From: UBA2279 sp034399355
Lineage (GTDB): Bacteria; Actinomycetota; Coriobacteriia; Anaerosomatales; Anaerosomataceae
DNA: 41,385 bases
NCBI GenBank assembly: GCA_034399355.1
Contig: JAXMMT010000014.1
Span: 1-41,385 of the forward strand
Direction: 5' to 3'
Of the stretch, positions 8,421 to 16,501 are shown piece by piece. The notes below the pieces were generated by a model. That model did not search any database and was not told the DNA's origin. It saw only the letters and a list, made by a program, of their open reading frames with translations. The first letter of the stretch is position 1. Each line of letters starts with the position of its first letter. The position numbers were made by a program, and so were the translations under genes.

Positions 8421-9733
8421 GACTCCTCGTCCTCGTCACCCATGCCGAGCGCCATCGCAAGCCGCAGCCCGACTGCGCGAGAGTGCGCGTCGAGCCCCTC
8501 GGCGTTGGCGATGGTCATCACTGCGGGGCCGTCCATCTCAAGCGCCTCCAGCGAGTAGCTGAGCACGGAGGACTTCTTCATGAAGTCCTCGACCGACAGC
8601 GGGCTGGAGAAACGCGCCGTACCCCCGGTGGGTAGGACGTGGTTGGGCCCGGCGATGTAGTCGCCGACGCTCTCCGGCGTCCACGGGCCGAGGAAGATGG
8701 CCCCCGCGTTGCGGATGGAGCCAAGCAGCTCGAAGGGATCGACCATCATCACCTCCAGGTGCTCCGGTGCGATGAGGTTGACAGCGTCAAGCGCAACGTC
8801 GAGATCCGGGCAGACGACGATGACGCCATTGTCGGTGAGTGAACGCTCGACGACCTCAGCACGAGGCGACTCTTCGAGCAGGATGGCGAGTGCCTCCTCG
8901 ACCTCGTCGGGCAGCTCCGGATCGGTGGTCACCAGATACGTGGTGGCACGGGGATCGTGCTCGGCCTGCGCCATGAGGTCGATCGCCACGAATGCGGGCT
9001 CAGCAGTCTCGTCCGCGAGCACCAGTACCTCACTGGGACCGGCGAGCATGTCGATACCGACCTCGCCCATCACGAGCTTCTTTGCAGCGGTGACATACGC
9101 GTTCCCCGGACCAGTGATCTTGTCCACGCGCGGGATGCTCTCGGTACCATACGCGAGCGCCGCCACCGCCTGCGCGCCACCCACCTTGTAGATCTCGGTC
9201 AGGCCAACCTCAGCGGCGGCCGCAAGCGTATAGGGGTTCACACTGCCGTCCGACGCCGGCGGAACGACCATCGCAATCTCCTCAACACCTGCAACGAGTG
9301 CGGGTATGGCGTTCATGAGCACCGAGGACGGGTAGCAGGCGCGTCCGCCGGGCACGTAGATACCCACGCGACGCAGAGGCGTGACCTTCTGGCCGAGGAA
9401 GATGCCGCCCTCCTCGGCGGTGAACCAGCTCTGGGGTACCTGGCGTCGGGAGAACGACTCGATGGCGGTCGCAGCGAGCGCGATAGCCTCTTTGAACTCG
9501 TCGCCGACGATCGCGAGCGCAGCCTCGATCTCCGCCTCGCTCACACGCAGTTCGGTGAGCGTCACCTTATCGAGCTGCGCGGTGTGCTCAAAGACGGCTT
9601 CGTCCCCTCGTGCCTTCACGTCATCGATGATCCGCTGCGCGACACCCAGCACCTCGACGTCGATGCCACCGGAACGGGTGATGTCGGCGGGCGTGAGGCG
9701 GCGGCCACGGGCGAGTTCGATGCGGCGCATCAT
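8417..9733 (-). CDS. hisD: Histidinol dehydrogenase
   Basis: HisD oxidises histidinol to histidine in two NAD-dependent, zinc-requiring steps. The 438-residue protein has YVPGGRACYPSSVLM, VGGAQAVAALAYGTESI, DKITGPGNAYVTAAKKLV, DMLAGPSEVLVLAD, and the zinc and catalytic residues in DLMAQAEHDPRA, LIAPEHLEV and GDYIAGPNHVLPTGG. Length and motif order are complete. ATG at 9733 overlaps the hisG stop as ATGA, and its own stop overlaps the hisC start in the same way. Confidence 0.97.
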   Translation of the reverse strand: MMRRIELARGRRLTPADITRSGGIDVEVLGVAQRIIDDVKARGDEAVFEHTAQLDKVTLTELRVSEAEIEAALAIVGDEFKEAIALAATAIESFSRRQVPQSWFTAEEGGIFLGQKVTPLRRVGIYVPGGRACYPSSVLMNAIPALVAGVEEIAMVVPPASDGSVNPYTLAAAAEVGLTEIYKVGGAQAVAALAYGTESIPRVDKITGPGNAYVTAAKKLVMGEVGIDMLAGPSEVLVLADETAEPAFVAIDLMAQAEHDPRATTYLVTTDPELPDEVEEALAILLEESPRAEVVERSLTDNGVIVVCPDLDVALDAVNLIAPEHLEVMMVDPFELLGSIRNAGAIFLGPWTPESVGDYIAGPNHVLPTGGTARFSSPLSVEDFMKKSSVLSYSLEALEMDGPAVMTIANAEGLDAHSRAVGLRLAMALGMGDEDEES

Positions 9734-10425
9734 GAGGCGTCATCCTCTCCTGTGAGCGGCACGACTGCCGCGATACGGTCGGCAAGCTCGGTGACACGGG
9801 CCGACTCAGTGCGCATACTCGCCGGGTTGGCGACGAAGCGCGCCGTAGACGCGAGCACCTCGTCGACGATGCGCAGCCGGTTCTGGGCGAGCGTGGTACC
9901 CGTCGCCGTGATGTCCACGATCTGGTCGGCGAGGCCGATCAGCGGGGCGAGTTCGATGTTGCCGTGCAGCTTGACGATCTCGACCTGCACGCCACTCTCG
10001 GCGAAGTGTCTCTCGGCGATGCGCGGGTACTTCGTCGCCACGCGGATGACGCCGAGGTGACGGTAGAGCTCCTCGACACTGCGCGCTGCGTCCTGCGGTT
10101 CGGCCACCACGAAACGGCAGCCACCGAAGCCGAGGTCGAGCAACTCGACGATATCGAGGTCAGCCTCAAGCAGCACGTCTTTCCCCGCGATCGCCACATC
10201 CACGCCGCCGTACGCCACGTAGACGGGGATATCAGTGGGACGCGCGATGATGAAGTCTATTTCCGAGGCGGACACCATAAGCTGGCGACCGGGCTCAGCG
10301 AGCTCGCCCACGTCGACGCCGGCCTCACGCAGCATGCGCACGGAGTCCTCGTACAGCGCACCTTTAGGCACCGCCATGCGAAGCCGCCCCTCACTCGAGC
10401 GCGACCCGGGATTGCGGGCGATCAT
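9730..10425 (-). CDS. hisG: ATP phosphoribosyltransferase, short form (catalytic subunit)
   Basis: HisG joins ATP and PRPP to make phosphoribosyl-ATP, the committed and feedback-inhibited step. The 231-residue protein is the short form, which lacks the C-terminal regulatory domain and needs HisZ. Visible motifs are LRMAVPKGALYEDSVRML, RPTDIPVYVAYGGVDVAIAG (PRPP loop region), VATKYPRIAERHF, VKLHGNIELAPLIGLAD and IVDITATGTTL. ATG at 10425 is preferred over an in-frame start at 10455: GGAGG lies five bases upstream and the ATGA overlaps the hisZ stop. Confidence 0.95.
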   Translation of the reverse strand: MIARNPGSRSSEGRLRMAVPKGALYEDSVRMLREAGVDVGELAEPGRQLMVSASEIDFIIARPTDIPVYVAYGGVDVAIAGKDVLLEADLDIVELLDLGFGGCRFVVAEPQDAARSVEELYRHLGVIRVATKYPRIAERHFAESGVQVEIVKLHGNIELAPLIGLADQIVDITATGTTLAQNRLRIVDEVLASTARFVANPASMRTESARVTELADRIAAVVPLTGEDDAS

Positions 10426-11696
10426 CGAGCCTCCCCCTCTCGGCCGGCGGCCCATGTCGTCGTAGGCGGCGCAGGCAACGGGGTCCCGAGCGGCAGGGCC
10501 CGCTCCCCCATCCGGTCGAGCCGGTAGATGCGCTCGCCATCGACCTCCAGCGCTTCTTCGGCGCCAGCCTGTTCCGCCTCGCCGAGAAGCGCCCGCCCGC
10601 CCGTGGCGACTGAAAGCCGAAGGCGCCAGCCGGCCGCGCGCAACGCCGCTGCTGCCGAGAAGACCTCGTCGGGTACCTCGCCTCCTATGACGGCGTCCAG
10701 CGGCCGGACGTGCGGCGTGGCGCCTTGCTCGGCCAGCGCGATCATGATGCGCTCCAGGCCGAGAGCGAAGCCGGCGGCCGGGGCCGGTGCGCCGAACTCG
10801 GCGAGCACGCGATCGTAGCGACCGCCGCCGCCGAGCGCCAAACCAAGCCCGGGTGCATACACCTCGAGTACAAGGCCCGTGTAGTAGTCAAAGGAACGCA
10901 TGATACCGAAGTCGACCGTTACCGCCTCGGCAAGACCGGTCGCTTCGAGGATGCGATAGGTGTCACGGATGTCGCGCAATGCGGCACCACAGCCCCATCT
11001 CGCGGCGTGTATTGCCGCCCCCACGAAGGCATAGGCGCCCCCACGCAGGCGCGGTACAGCGCGCAACGCCTCACCGACCGTGGCGGGAATCCCGTCACGG
11101 CGCGACAAACGGTCGATCTCGACGAGGTTGCGCTCGTGGGCGGCGTCGAGAACCGCCTGCCCCCAGCTCTCCGGCAGTTCCGCCGCCTCGATGAAGGCAC
11201 GCAACAGCTGCACGGTACCGATGACGATGGAGAACGCGCTCAGACCTGCCGCCACGAGCGCGTCGGCAAGCACCGAGACGATCTCGGCGTCCCCCACGGA
11301 CCCCGGAGCGCCTACGAGCTCCACGCCCGCCTGCGTGAACTGGCGCGACTGGCCGCGAAGCGACGCATGCTCGCGAAAGACCGGCGCCACATAGCGGAAG
11401 CGGTGCGGACCTGGTTCGGAGGACAGGCGCGAGGCAGTGAGGCGCGCGATCGGCACCGTCATCTCGGGTCGGAGCGCAAGCAGCGACCCGTCGATGTCGA
11501 ACAAGCGGAATGCGGTAGCCTCCAGAGAGCGCCCACCGGCGACCTCCAGCGTCGCGTACTCCTCCACGACCGGCGTCTCAACCGGGCTGTAGCCCCACGA
11601 ATCGAAGACCACACTCATCGCCGATGCGACGGCCTCACGTTCTGCCGCCTCGGCGAAGAGTACGTCTCGGAATCCTCTCGGAGTCACTGGACGCAC
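10422..11696 (-). CDS. hisZ: ATP phosphoribosyltransferase regulatory subunit
   Basis: HisZ is a catalytically inactive histidyl-tRNA synthetase paralogue that forms a hetero-octamer with short HisG and mediates histidine feedback. The 424-residue protein starts RPVTPRGFRDVL and carries class-II synthetase-like motifs: VETPVVEEYATLE, LRPEMTVPIARLTASR, and FRYVAPVFREHASLRGQSRQFTQ broken by small changes. FDYYTGLVLEVYAPG and GGGGRYDRVLAEFG follow. The anticodon-binding domain of true HisS is reduced, and the neighbour is short HisG, so HisZ is the better call. The start is GTG at 11696 with GGGAGG upstream. It is the first gene of the his operon. Confidence 0.93.
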   Translation of the reverse strand: MRPVTPRGFRDVLFAEAAEREAVASAMSVVFDSWGYSPVETPVVEEYATLEVAGGRSLEATAFRLFDIDGSLLALRPEMTVPIARLTASRLSSEPGPHRFRYVAPVFREHASLRGQSRQFTQAGVELVGAPGSVGDAEIVSVLADALVAAGLSAFSIVIGTVQLLRAFIEAAELPESWGQAVLDAAHERNLVEIDRLSRRDGIPATVGEALRAVPRLRGGAYAFVGAAIHAARWGCGAALRDIRDTYRILEATGLAEAVTVDFGIMRSFDYYTGLVLEVYAPGLGLALGGGGRYDRVLAEFGAPAPAAGFALGLERIMIALAEQGATPHVRPLDAVIGGEVPDEVFSAAAALRAAGWRLRLSVATGGRALLGEAEQAGAEEALEVDGERIYRLDRMGERALPLGTPLPAPPTTTWAAGREGEAR

Positions 11697-11697
11697 G

Positions 11698-11716
11698 AGT
11701 ACTCACCTCCCGTACT
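11698..11716 (-). promoter_or_regulatory. Ribosome site of hisZ inside a small inverted repeat
   Basis: On the minus strand AGTAC and GTACT form a 5-bp inverted repeat whose 9-base loop is GGGAGGTGA, the hisZ Shine-Dalgarno sequence. The hairpin is short and would be weak. It might present the ribosome site, or it may simply reflect the many TACT/AGTA words in this promoter region. Confidence 0.35.
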
Positions 11717-11725
11717 TTACTACTC

Positions 11726-11740
11726 TACTGTGCTACAGTA
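11726..11740. promoter_or_regulatory. Operator-like perfect palindrome in the his promoter
   Basis: TACTGT-GCT-ACAGTA is a perfect 15-bp inverted repeat with a 3-base centre. The -10 box ends at 11745, so transcription should start near 11738 and the palindrome covers about -2 to +13. A dimeric repressor bound there would block initiation. Further TACT/AGTA words cluster between 11698 and 11750. The cognate factor is not shown by the sequence; the YerC-type protein encoded about 3.5 kb upstream is the nearest candidate. Confidence 0.6.
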
Positions 11741-11744
11741 CTGG

Positions 11745-11772
11745 AGTATACCAGGGTGCACCCGAAGGTCAA
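11745..11772 (-). promoter_or_regulatory. Strong sigma-70-type promoter of the his operon
   Basis: On the minus strand TTGACC (11772-11767), a 16-bp spacer and TATACT (11750-11745) make a near-consensus promoter directly behind the dnaE stop codon. The predicted leader to the hisZ GTG is only about 40 bases, too short for a T-box or leader peptide. Control is therefore more likely at the DNA level. Confidence 0.75.
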
Positions 11773-11774
11773 CC

Positions 11775-14700
11775 CTAGGCTTCCCGCACACAATCTCCCC
11801 CGAGCAGCTCTTTGAGCTCAGCGTGTAGTTCGGGGCTTCCGGCGTCAACCTTGTACTCCTCGGGCATGCGGGCCTTCTTGGGTGCATCTCCCCCATTGGT
11901 GAGCTCAAGCATCACCGTATCGCGTCCGCGATGCTTGCTGAGGATCTCCTTGAACCGGGCGCCCCGGCCATTAGTGAGCATGCGCACATCCGAGTGGACC
12001 CACAACGTTTGTGGCGGCGCTTCAAAGCGTCCGTCGGCGGCAAGAAGCTGGACCTCGTGCACGATCAGCTTGCGACCCCGGTCCGAAGACTCCACCTTCG
12101 CGCGCACCCGCACGATCGCGTCCTCGGCCACCACATCGCGATACTTCTCGTAGACCTGCGGAAACAGGACGCCCTCCATGCTGCCCTCGAGATCCTCGAG
12201 CACGATGGTTCCCATAAGCTTGCCTGCGCGCGTCGCTACCTTGTCCGCCTTGGCGAGAATGCCCGCAAACCAGCCCGACGTTCCGTCGGAAAACTCCTCG
12301 CTGTCCCCAAGCGAGTACGTGCGTGCGCGCTCGATGACATCGCGAACCCCGCTGAGCGGGTGGTCGGAGACGTAGATGCCGAGCATCTCCTTCTCGAAGG
12401 CGAGCTTGATGCCTTTCTCCCACTCATCGCCGTCGGGCGCGGGCGTGCCGTCGTCCATACCGTGCTCGTCCGCACCGAACAGGTCGAACATGGAGACCTG
12501 GCCGCTCTCCTGGTCGCGCTGACGTTTGAGAGCCGATTCCACGCAGGCCTCCATCAGCGTTGTGAGGTGCTTGCGAGTGTAGCCCGTGGAATCGAACGCG
12601 CCCGCCTTGATGAGCGCCTCGAACGTCTTCTTGTTCATCTGCCTAAGGTCGACGCGTTCGCAGAAATCGTGCAGTGAGGTGAACGGTCCGTCCTTGGCAC
12701 GCACTTCTACGATGTGCTCGACGATGGCCTCGCCCACGCCACGGATACCCAGCAGCCCGAACCGGATGTCGCCACCCACGGCAGTGAAGTTCTTGCCCGA
12801 GGAGTTCACGTCCGGCGGAAGGACCTTCATGCCCGCCCGGTTGCACTCAGCCACATACTTGACGATGGTGTCGGTCTTGCCCACATAGCTGGTCAGCACG
12901 GCAGCCATGTACTCGGTGGGATAGTGGGCCTTCAGGTAGGCCGTCTGGTACGTGACAAGACCATAGGCGGCCGAGTGGCTCTTGTTGAAGCCATACTGCG
13001 CGAACTTCTCTATGTCGGTGTAGACCTGCTCGGCAACCCTGCGGTTGTAGTCGCGCTCCACGGCGCCCTCAACGAACTCCTTGCGCAGGGCGTCGATAAT
13101 CTCCTGCTTCTTCTTGCCCATGGCCTTGCGCAACTTCTCGGCCTTGCCCGCCGAGAAGCCCGCCATGTCCATCGACAGACGCATGACCTGCTCCTGGTAG
13201 ACCATCGTGCCGTAGGTCTCCTCCAGGATGTGCTTGATGCGATCGTCGTAGTACACGACTTTCTGTCGACCGTGCTTGCGTTCGACGAAGTCTTTGACCA
13301 TACCCGACTGCAGCGGACCCGGACGATACAGCGCCAGGATGGCGACGAGGTCGGAGAAGGCTGTCGGCTTGAGGTCTTTGAGCAGTTGGCGCATGCCCGC
13401 CGACTCAACCTGGAAGACGCCGACCGTGTCCGCGCGGCGTAGCAACTCGAAGGTCTTCGCGTCATCCATCGGGATGCGCTCGATATCGATGTCCACGCCA
13501 TGGTCAGCCCTTATCGCGCACACGGCGTCGGCAATGACGGTCAGCGTACGCAGGCCGAGAAAATCCATCTTGAGCAGACCGAGTTCGGCGATGAGCGTGC
13601 CCTCGTACTGCGTGACGATGGCATCGCCTTTGGTGTCGCGCTTGATCGGCGTGTGATAGTGCAGCGGATCGCGGCAGATCACGACGCCTGCGGCGTGCAC
13701 GCCCTCGCCACGCACGATATGTTCGAGGGAAAGCGCCGCATCAAGGATCCGTTTGGTGTCCCCGCCCGCAGTGTACTCGGCCTTGAGATCGGGATTCGCC
13801 TTCAGCGAGCCCCGGATCGTCGCCTCCGGACCCTCCTGGATCTGCTTCGCGATCTTGTCGGGCACACCGTAGGGATAGCCGAGTACACGCCCAGCGTCGC
13901 GCACCGCCGCGCGCGCCTTCATCGTGTTGAACGTGATGATCTGGGCGACCTTGTCCTTGCCGTACTTGCCGCGAACGTACTCGATGACCTCGCCGCGGCG
14001 CGCATCGTCGAAGTCGATGTCGATATCGGGCATGTCCGTGCGCTCGGGGTTGAGGAAACGCTCGAACAGCAGTCCATGCTCGAGCGGATCGAGCGCGGTG
14101 ATCCCGAGCGCATACGCGATGATGGCACCGGCTGCCGAACCTCGGCCGGGGCCGACGCCGATACCGTGCTCCTTGGCCCAGGTCACGAAGTCCTCGACGA
14201 CGAGGAAGTAGCCCGCGAAACCCTTGTCGCGTATGACGGTGAGTTCGTGATCAAGACGGTCGAGTGCCACCTGCGGCACCGGATCGCCGTAGCGGCGCTT
14301 GAGGCCGGCGAGACACCGCTCCTCCAGGTACACGTTGAGGGAGGCCTGCTCGTCGTAGCTGCCGTTCTCGGCCTTCACCTGTACGCGCTCGGGTACTTCG
14401 AAGACCGGCAGGATGACCTTGCCGAATTCGAGCGAGAGATCACAGCGTTCGGCGATGCCGAGCGTGTTAGACATCGCCTCGGGATAGTCCGCGAACAGCT
14501 CGACCATCTCGTCGGCAGACTTCATGTAGAACTGGTCCGAGGAGAAGCGCAGACGGTCGCGTTCCTCCACCGTCGAGCCGGTGCCGATGCACAGCAGAAG
14601 ATCTTGCGCCGGTGCATCCTCGGCCATGACGTAGTGGATGTCGTTGGTGGCCACGAGCCCGACGCCCATCTCGGCAGCCATACCCGCGATAGCGGCGTTG

Positions 14701-15263
14701 AGTTGCTTTTGAGTCACACCGTTGTCGGCGGTGATGCCCTGCTCCTGGATCTCGAGGAAGAAGCCATCGGTCCCGAACATGCGCGCGTACGTCTCAGCCC
14801 AACGGCGGGCCTCTTCGAGATTGCCCCGCTCGATCGATTTGCTGACGATGCCCGACATGCACGCCGACGTGCACACCAAACCATCGTGGTAGCGCTCCAG
14901 AAGCTCGAGGTCGACTTGAGGCTTGTAGTAGAAGCCGCCGATGTGCGCCTCCGAGACCATGGCCATCAGATTGCGGTATCCGGTCTCGTTCTTGGCGAGC
15001 AGCACCAGGTGGAACAGGTTGGGCTTGCCGTCGCGCTTCATGCGGGAGTCGGGCGTGAAGTACACCTCGCACCCGATGATTGGCTTCACCTTGCCCTGGG
15101 CCTTACGGTAGAACTCGACCGCGCCGTACATCGCGCCGTGGTCGGTTATGGCAAGCGCTGGCATGTTCAGCTCGGCGGCTCGCTCCACGAGCCGGTCAAC
15201 ACGGGCGTGACCGTCGAGGAGTGAGTACTCAGAGTGCGTGTGCAGGTGGACGAAGCCGGACAT
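11775..15263 (-). CDS. dnaE: DNA polymerase III alpha subunit
   Basis: DnaE is the replicative DNA polymerase. The 1162-residue protein has the usual order: an N-terminal PHP domain (VHLHTHSEYSLLDG, ALAITDHGAMYG, GCEVYF), the palm with catalytic aspartates in MPDIDIDFDDARRGEV (near residue 415), and the fingers motif GVGPGRGSAAGAIIAYA. These are followed by the FNKSHSAAYGLVTYQTAYLKAHYP region, helix-hairpin-helix segments, and a C-terminal OB fold (GWFAGILAKADKVATRAG). ATG at 15263 lies one base after the stop of the YerC-type gene, so the two probably share a transcript. The terminal residues run up to the his promoter. Confidence 0.97.
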   Translation of the reverse strand: MSGFVHLHTHSEYSLLDGHARVDRLVERAAELNMPALAITDHGAMYGAVEFYRKAQGKVKPIIGCEVYFTPDSRMKRDGKPNLFHLVLLAKNETGYRNLMAMVSEAHIGGFYYKPQVDLELLERYHDGLVCTSACMSGIVSKSIERGNLEEARRWAETYARMFGTDGFFLEIQEQGITADNGVTQKQLNAAIAGMAAEMGVGLVATNDIHYVMAEDAPAQDLLLCIGTGSTVEERDRLRFSSDQFYMKSADEMVELFADYPEAMSNTLGIAERCDLSLEFGKVILPVFEVPERVQVKAENGSYDEQASLNVYLEERCLAGLKRRYGDPVPQVALDRLDHELTVIRDKGFAGYFLVVEDFVTWAKEHGIGVGPGRGSAAGAIIAYALGITALDPLEHGLLFERFLNPERTDMPDIDIDFDDARRGEVIEYVRGKYGKDKVAQIITFNTMKARAAVRDAGRVLGYPYGVPDKIAKQIQEGPEATIRGSLKANPDLKAEYTAGGDTKRILDAALSLEHIVRGEGVHAAGVVICRDPLHYHTPIKRDTKGDAIVTQYEGTLIAELGLLKMDFLGLRTLTVIADAVCAIRADHGVDIDIERIPMDDAKTFELLRRADTVGVFQVESAGMRQLLKDLKPTAFSDLVAILALYRPGPLQSGMVKDFVERKHGRQKVVYYDDRIKHILEETYGTMVYQEQVMRLSMDMAGFSAGKAEKLRKAMGKKKQEIIDALRKEFVEGAVERDYNRRVAEQVYTDIEKFAQYGFNKSHSAAYGLVTYQTAYLKAHYPTEYMAAVLTSYVGKTDTIVKYVAECNRAGMKVLPPDVNSSGKNFTAVGGDIRFGLLGIRGVGEAIVEHIVEVRAKDGPFTSLHDFCERVDLRQMNKKTFEALIKAGAFDSTGYTRKHLTTLMEACVESALKRQRDQESGQVSMFDLFGADEHGMDDGTPAPDGDEWEKGIKLAFEKEMLGIYVSDHPLSGVRDVIERARTYSLGDSEEFSDGTSGWFAGILAKADKVATRAGKLMGTIVLEDLEGSMEGVLFPQVYEKYRDVVAEDAIVRVRAKVESSDRGRKLIVHEVQLLAADGRFEAPPQTLWVHSDVRMLTNGRGARFKEILSKHRGRDTVMLELTNGGDAPKKARMPEEYKVDAGSPELHAELKELLGGDCVREA

Positions 15264-15264
15264 C

Positions 15265-15576
15265 CTACGCGCCGTCCCCCTCTTCGAGCCTGGCGAGACG
15301 CTCGATGACGCGCGCGTATCCGTCAGCTCCGTAATTGAGGCAGCGGTTCACGCGGGAAATCGTCGTGCTACTCGCCCCCGTGACCTCCTGAATGCGGGTG
15401 TAGTGCTCACCCCCGGCCAACATGCGCGCGACAGCAAGGCGCTGCGCCATGTCGCCGATCTCGCGGATGGTACACACGTCCTGCAGGAACGCGTACGCCT
15501 CGTCCGCGTTCTCAAGCGCGAGAAAGGCCTTGAGCAAGGCGTCGACCTCGGGTGTTCGGACGCGATCCGAAGACAT
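15265..15576 (-). CDS. YerC/YecD-type TrpR-superfamily DNA-binding regulator
   Basis: This 103-residue protein belongs to the TrpR-superfamily YerC/YecD group. It is helical throughout, with LLKAFLALENADEAYAFLQ, CTIREIGDMAQRLAVARML and a helix-turn-helix in HYTRIQEVTGASSTTISRVN. The family hallmark RCLNYGADGY follows. The start is placed at ATG 15576 because GGGAG precedes it by about nine bases; the longer in-frame reading adds residues unlike the family. Relatives in other bacteria have been proposed to control histidine genes. Here the gene lies upstream of dnaE and the his operon, which fits that idea but does not prove it. Confidence 0.85.
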   Translation of the reverse strand: MSSDRVRTPEVDALLKAFLALENADEAYAFLQDVCTIREIGDMAQRLAVARMLAGGEHYTRIQEVTGASSTTISRVNRCLNYGADGYARVIERLARLEEGDGA

Positions 15577-15601
15577 CGGCAGCGGACTCCCAGGTCGTGG
15601 C

Positions 15602-15623
15602 GGACACACAATATGATGTGTCC
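15602..15623. promoter_or_regulatory. Inverted repeat upstream of the YerC-type gene
   Basis: GGACACA and TGTGTCC form perfect 7-bp arms around the AT-rich centre CAATATGA, 26 bases before the chosen ATG. It could be an operator for autoregulation or another factor. It does not match the his palindrome (arms TACTGT/ACAGTA), so a shared regulator is not supported by sequence identity. A convincing -35/-10 pair was not found nearby. Confidence 0.4.
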
Positions 15624-15701
15624 ATCCTACCACTCGGAGGCGACATCCTGGGCCGGACGAGGCTAAGCGGACTTGGCTTTCCGATAGGCGGCAGAGAGCC
15701 G

Positions 15702-16451
15702 CTACACTACCCGATTGACGAGGCTGCCAATGCCCTCGATGCGGACCTCGACAACGTCGCCGCGCTGCATCGGCCCAACACCGCCCGGCGTTCCCGTGAG
15801 CACGATATCGCCGGGAAGCAGCGTCATGACACCGCTGACGAAACTGACGATCTCGTAGACGTTGAAGATCATGTCCGAGGTGCGCGCGGACTGCTTCAGC
15901 TCGCCATTGAGGTACGTCTCCAGTTTCAGATCGAGCGGATCAACGTCGGTCTCGACCCAGGGGCCGACCGGGCAGAAGGTATCGAAGCTCTTCGCCCGCG
16001 TCCACTGCCCGTCTCGCCTCTGGATATCGCGGGCCGTGACGTCATTTGCGCAGATGAAGCCGAGGATGTGCGAGATCGCCTCACCGGGCGACACCCGGTG
16101 GGTCCGCCGACCGATGACCGCGGCGAGTTCGCCTTCGAAGTCGACGTGCTCGACGCCGTCGGGGATGCGAATCTCTCCCTGCGGCCCGTTGACAGCCGTC
16201 GGGGGCTTGAGAAAGATCACCGGCTCCGAGGGGAGTTCGTGTCCCATCTCCTGCGCATGCGCGCGGTAGTTGATACCGACGCACACGATCTTGGTCGGGA
16301 TGACCGGCGCCAGTAGCTGTGCCTGCGAGAGTGGGATGATGCCCTCGGCCTCCCATGCGGCGAACGGTTCGTCGGAGATGAGCGTCACCGTAGCATCATC
16401 AGCGAGACCGTATCGGACATCCTCGTCCTGATAGATGCGAACTACTCTCAT
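15702..16451 (-). CDS. Fumarylacetoacetate hydrolase family protein
   Basis: This 249-residue protein belongs to the FAH superfamily of metal-dependent hydrolases, decarboxylases and hydratases acting on beta-diketo or 2-oxo acids. Visible motifs are KIVCVGINYRAHAQEMG, PVIFLKPPTAV, the metal-binding acidic triad region VDFEGELAAVIGR with a later acidic residue, GFICANDVTARD, KSFDTFCPVGPWV and GDIVLTGTPGGVGPM. The exact substrate cannot be read; acylpyruvase or oxaloacetate decarboxylase activity is common in close relatives. It starts 50 bases after cimA with GGGAGA before the ATG, so it may be the tail of the long operon or a separate unit. Confidence 0.9.
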   Translation of the reverse strand: MRVVRIYQDEDVRYGLADDATVTLISDEPFAAWEAEGIIPLSQAQLLAPVIPTKIVCVGINYRAHAQEMGHELPSEPVIFLKPPTAVNGPQGEIRIPDGVEHVDFEGELAAVIGRRTHRVSPGEAISHILGFICANDVTARDIQRRDGQWTRAKSFDTFCPVGPWVETDVDPLDLKLETYLNGELKQSARTSDMIFNVYEIVSFVSGVMTLLPGDIVLTGTPGGVGPMQRGDVVEVRIEGIGSLVNRVV

Positions 16452-16472
16452 GCGGGTTCTCCCGTGCAGGCG

Positions 16473-16500
16473 TGAACGAACTCTCCTAAATGTTCATTCA
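16473..16500. repeat. Imperfect inverted repeat between cimA and the FAH-family gene
   Basis: TGAACGAAC and GTTCATTCA are complementary at eight of nine positions around a 10-base centre, right after the cimA stop codon. No T-run follows on the minus strand. It could be a processing hairpin or an operator for the downstream gene rather than an intrinsic terminator. Confidence 0.35.
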
Positions 16501-16501
16501 A

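Noticed and set aside
10422..11696. Histidyl-tRNA synthetase (hisS)
   Set aside because: It is adjacent to short-form hisG, starts the his operon and lacks a full anticodon-binding domain, so HisZ fits better.
11697..11774. T-box or leader-peptide attenuator for the his operon
   Set aside because: The predicted leader is only about 40 nt, with no T-box core, no His-rich peptide and no terminator.
13500..15224. Long plus-strand open frame opposite dnaE
   Set aside because: It is an antisense shadow of the GC-rich dnaE gene; its low-complexity His/Arg/Asp-rich product has no domain, and dnaE has complete motifs throughout.
15687..15702. Terminator after the FAH-family gene (GCGGC/GCCGC hairpin)
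   Set aside because: The stem is short and no T-run follows on the minus strand.
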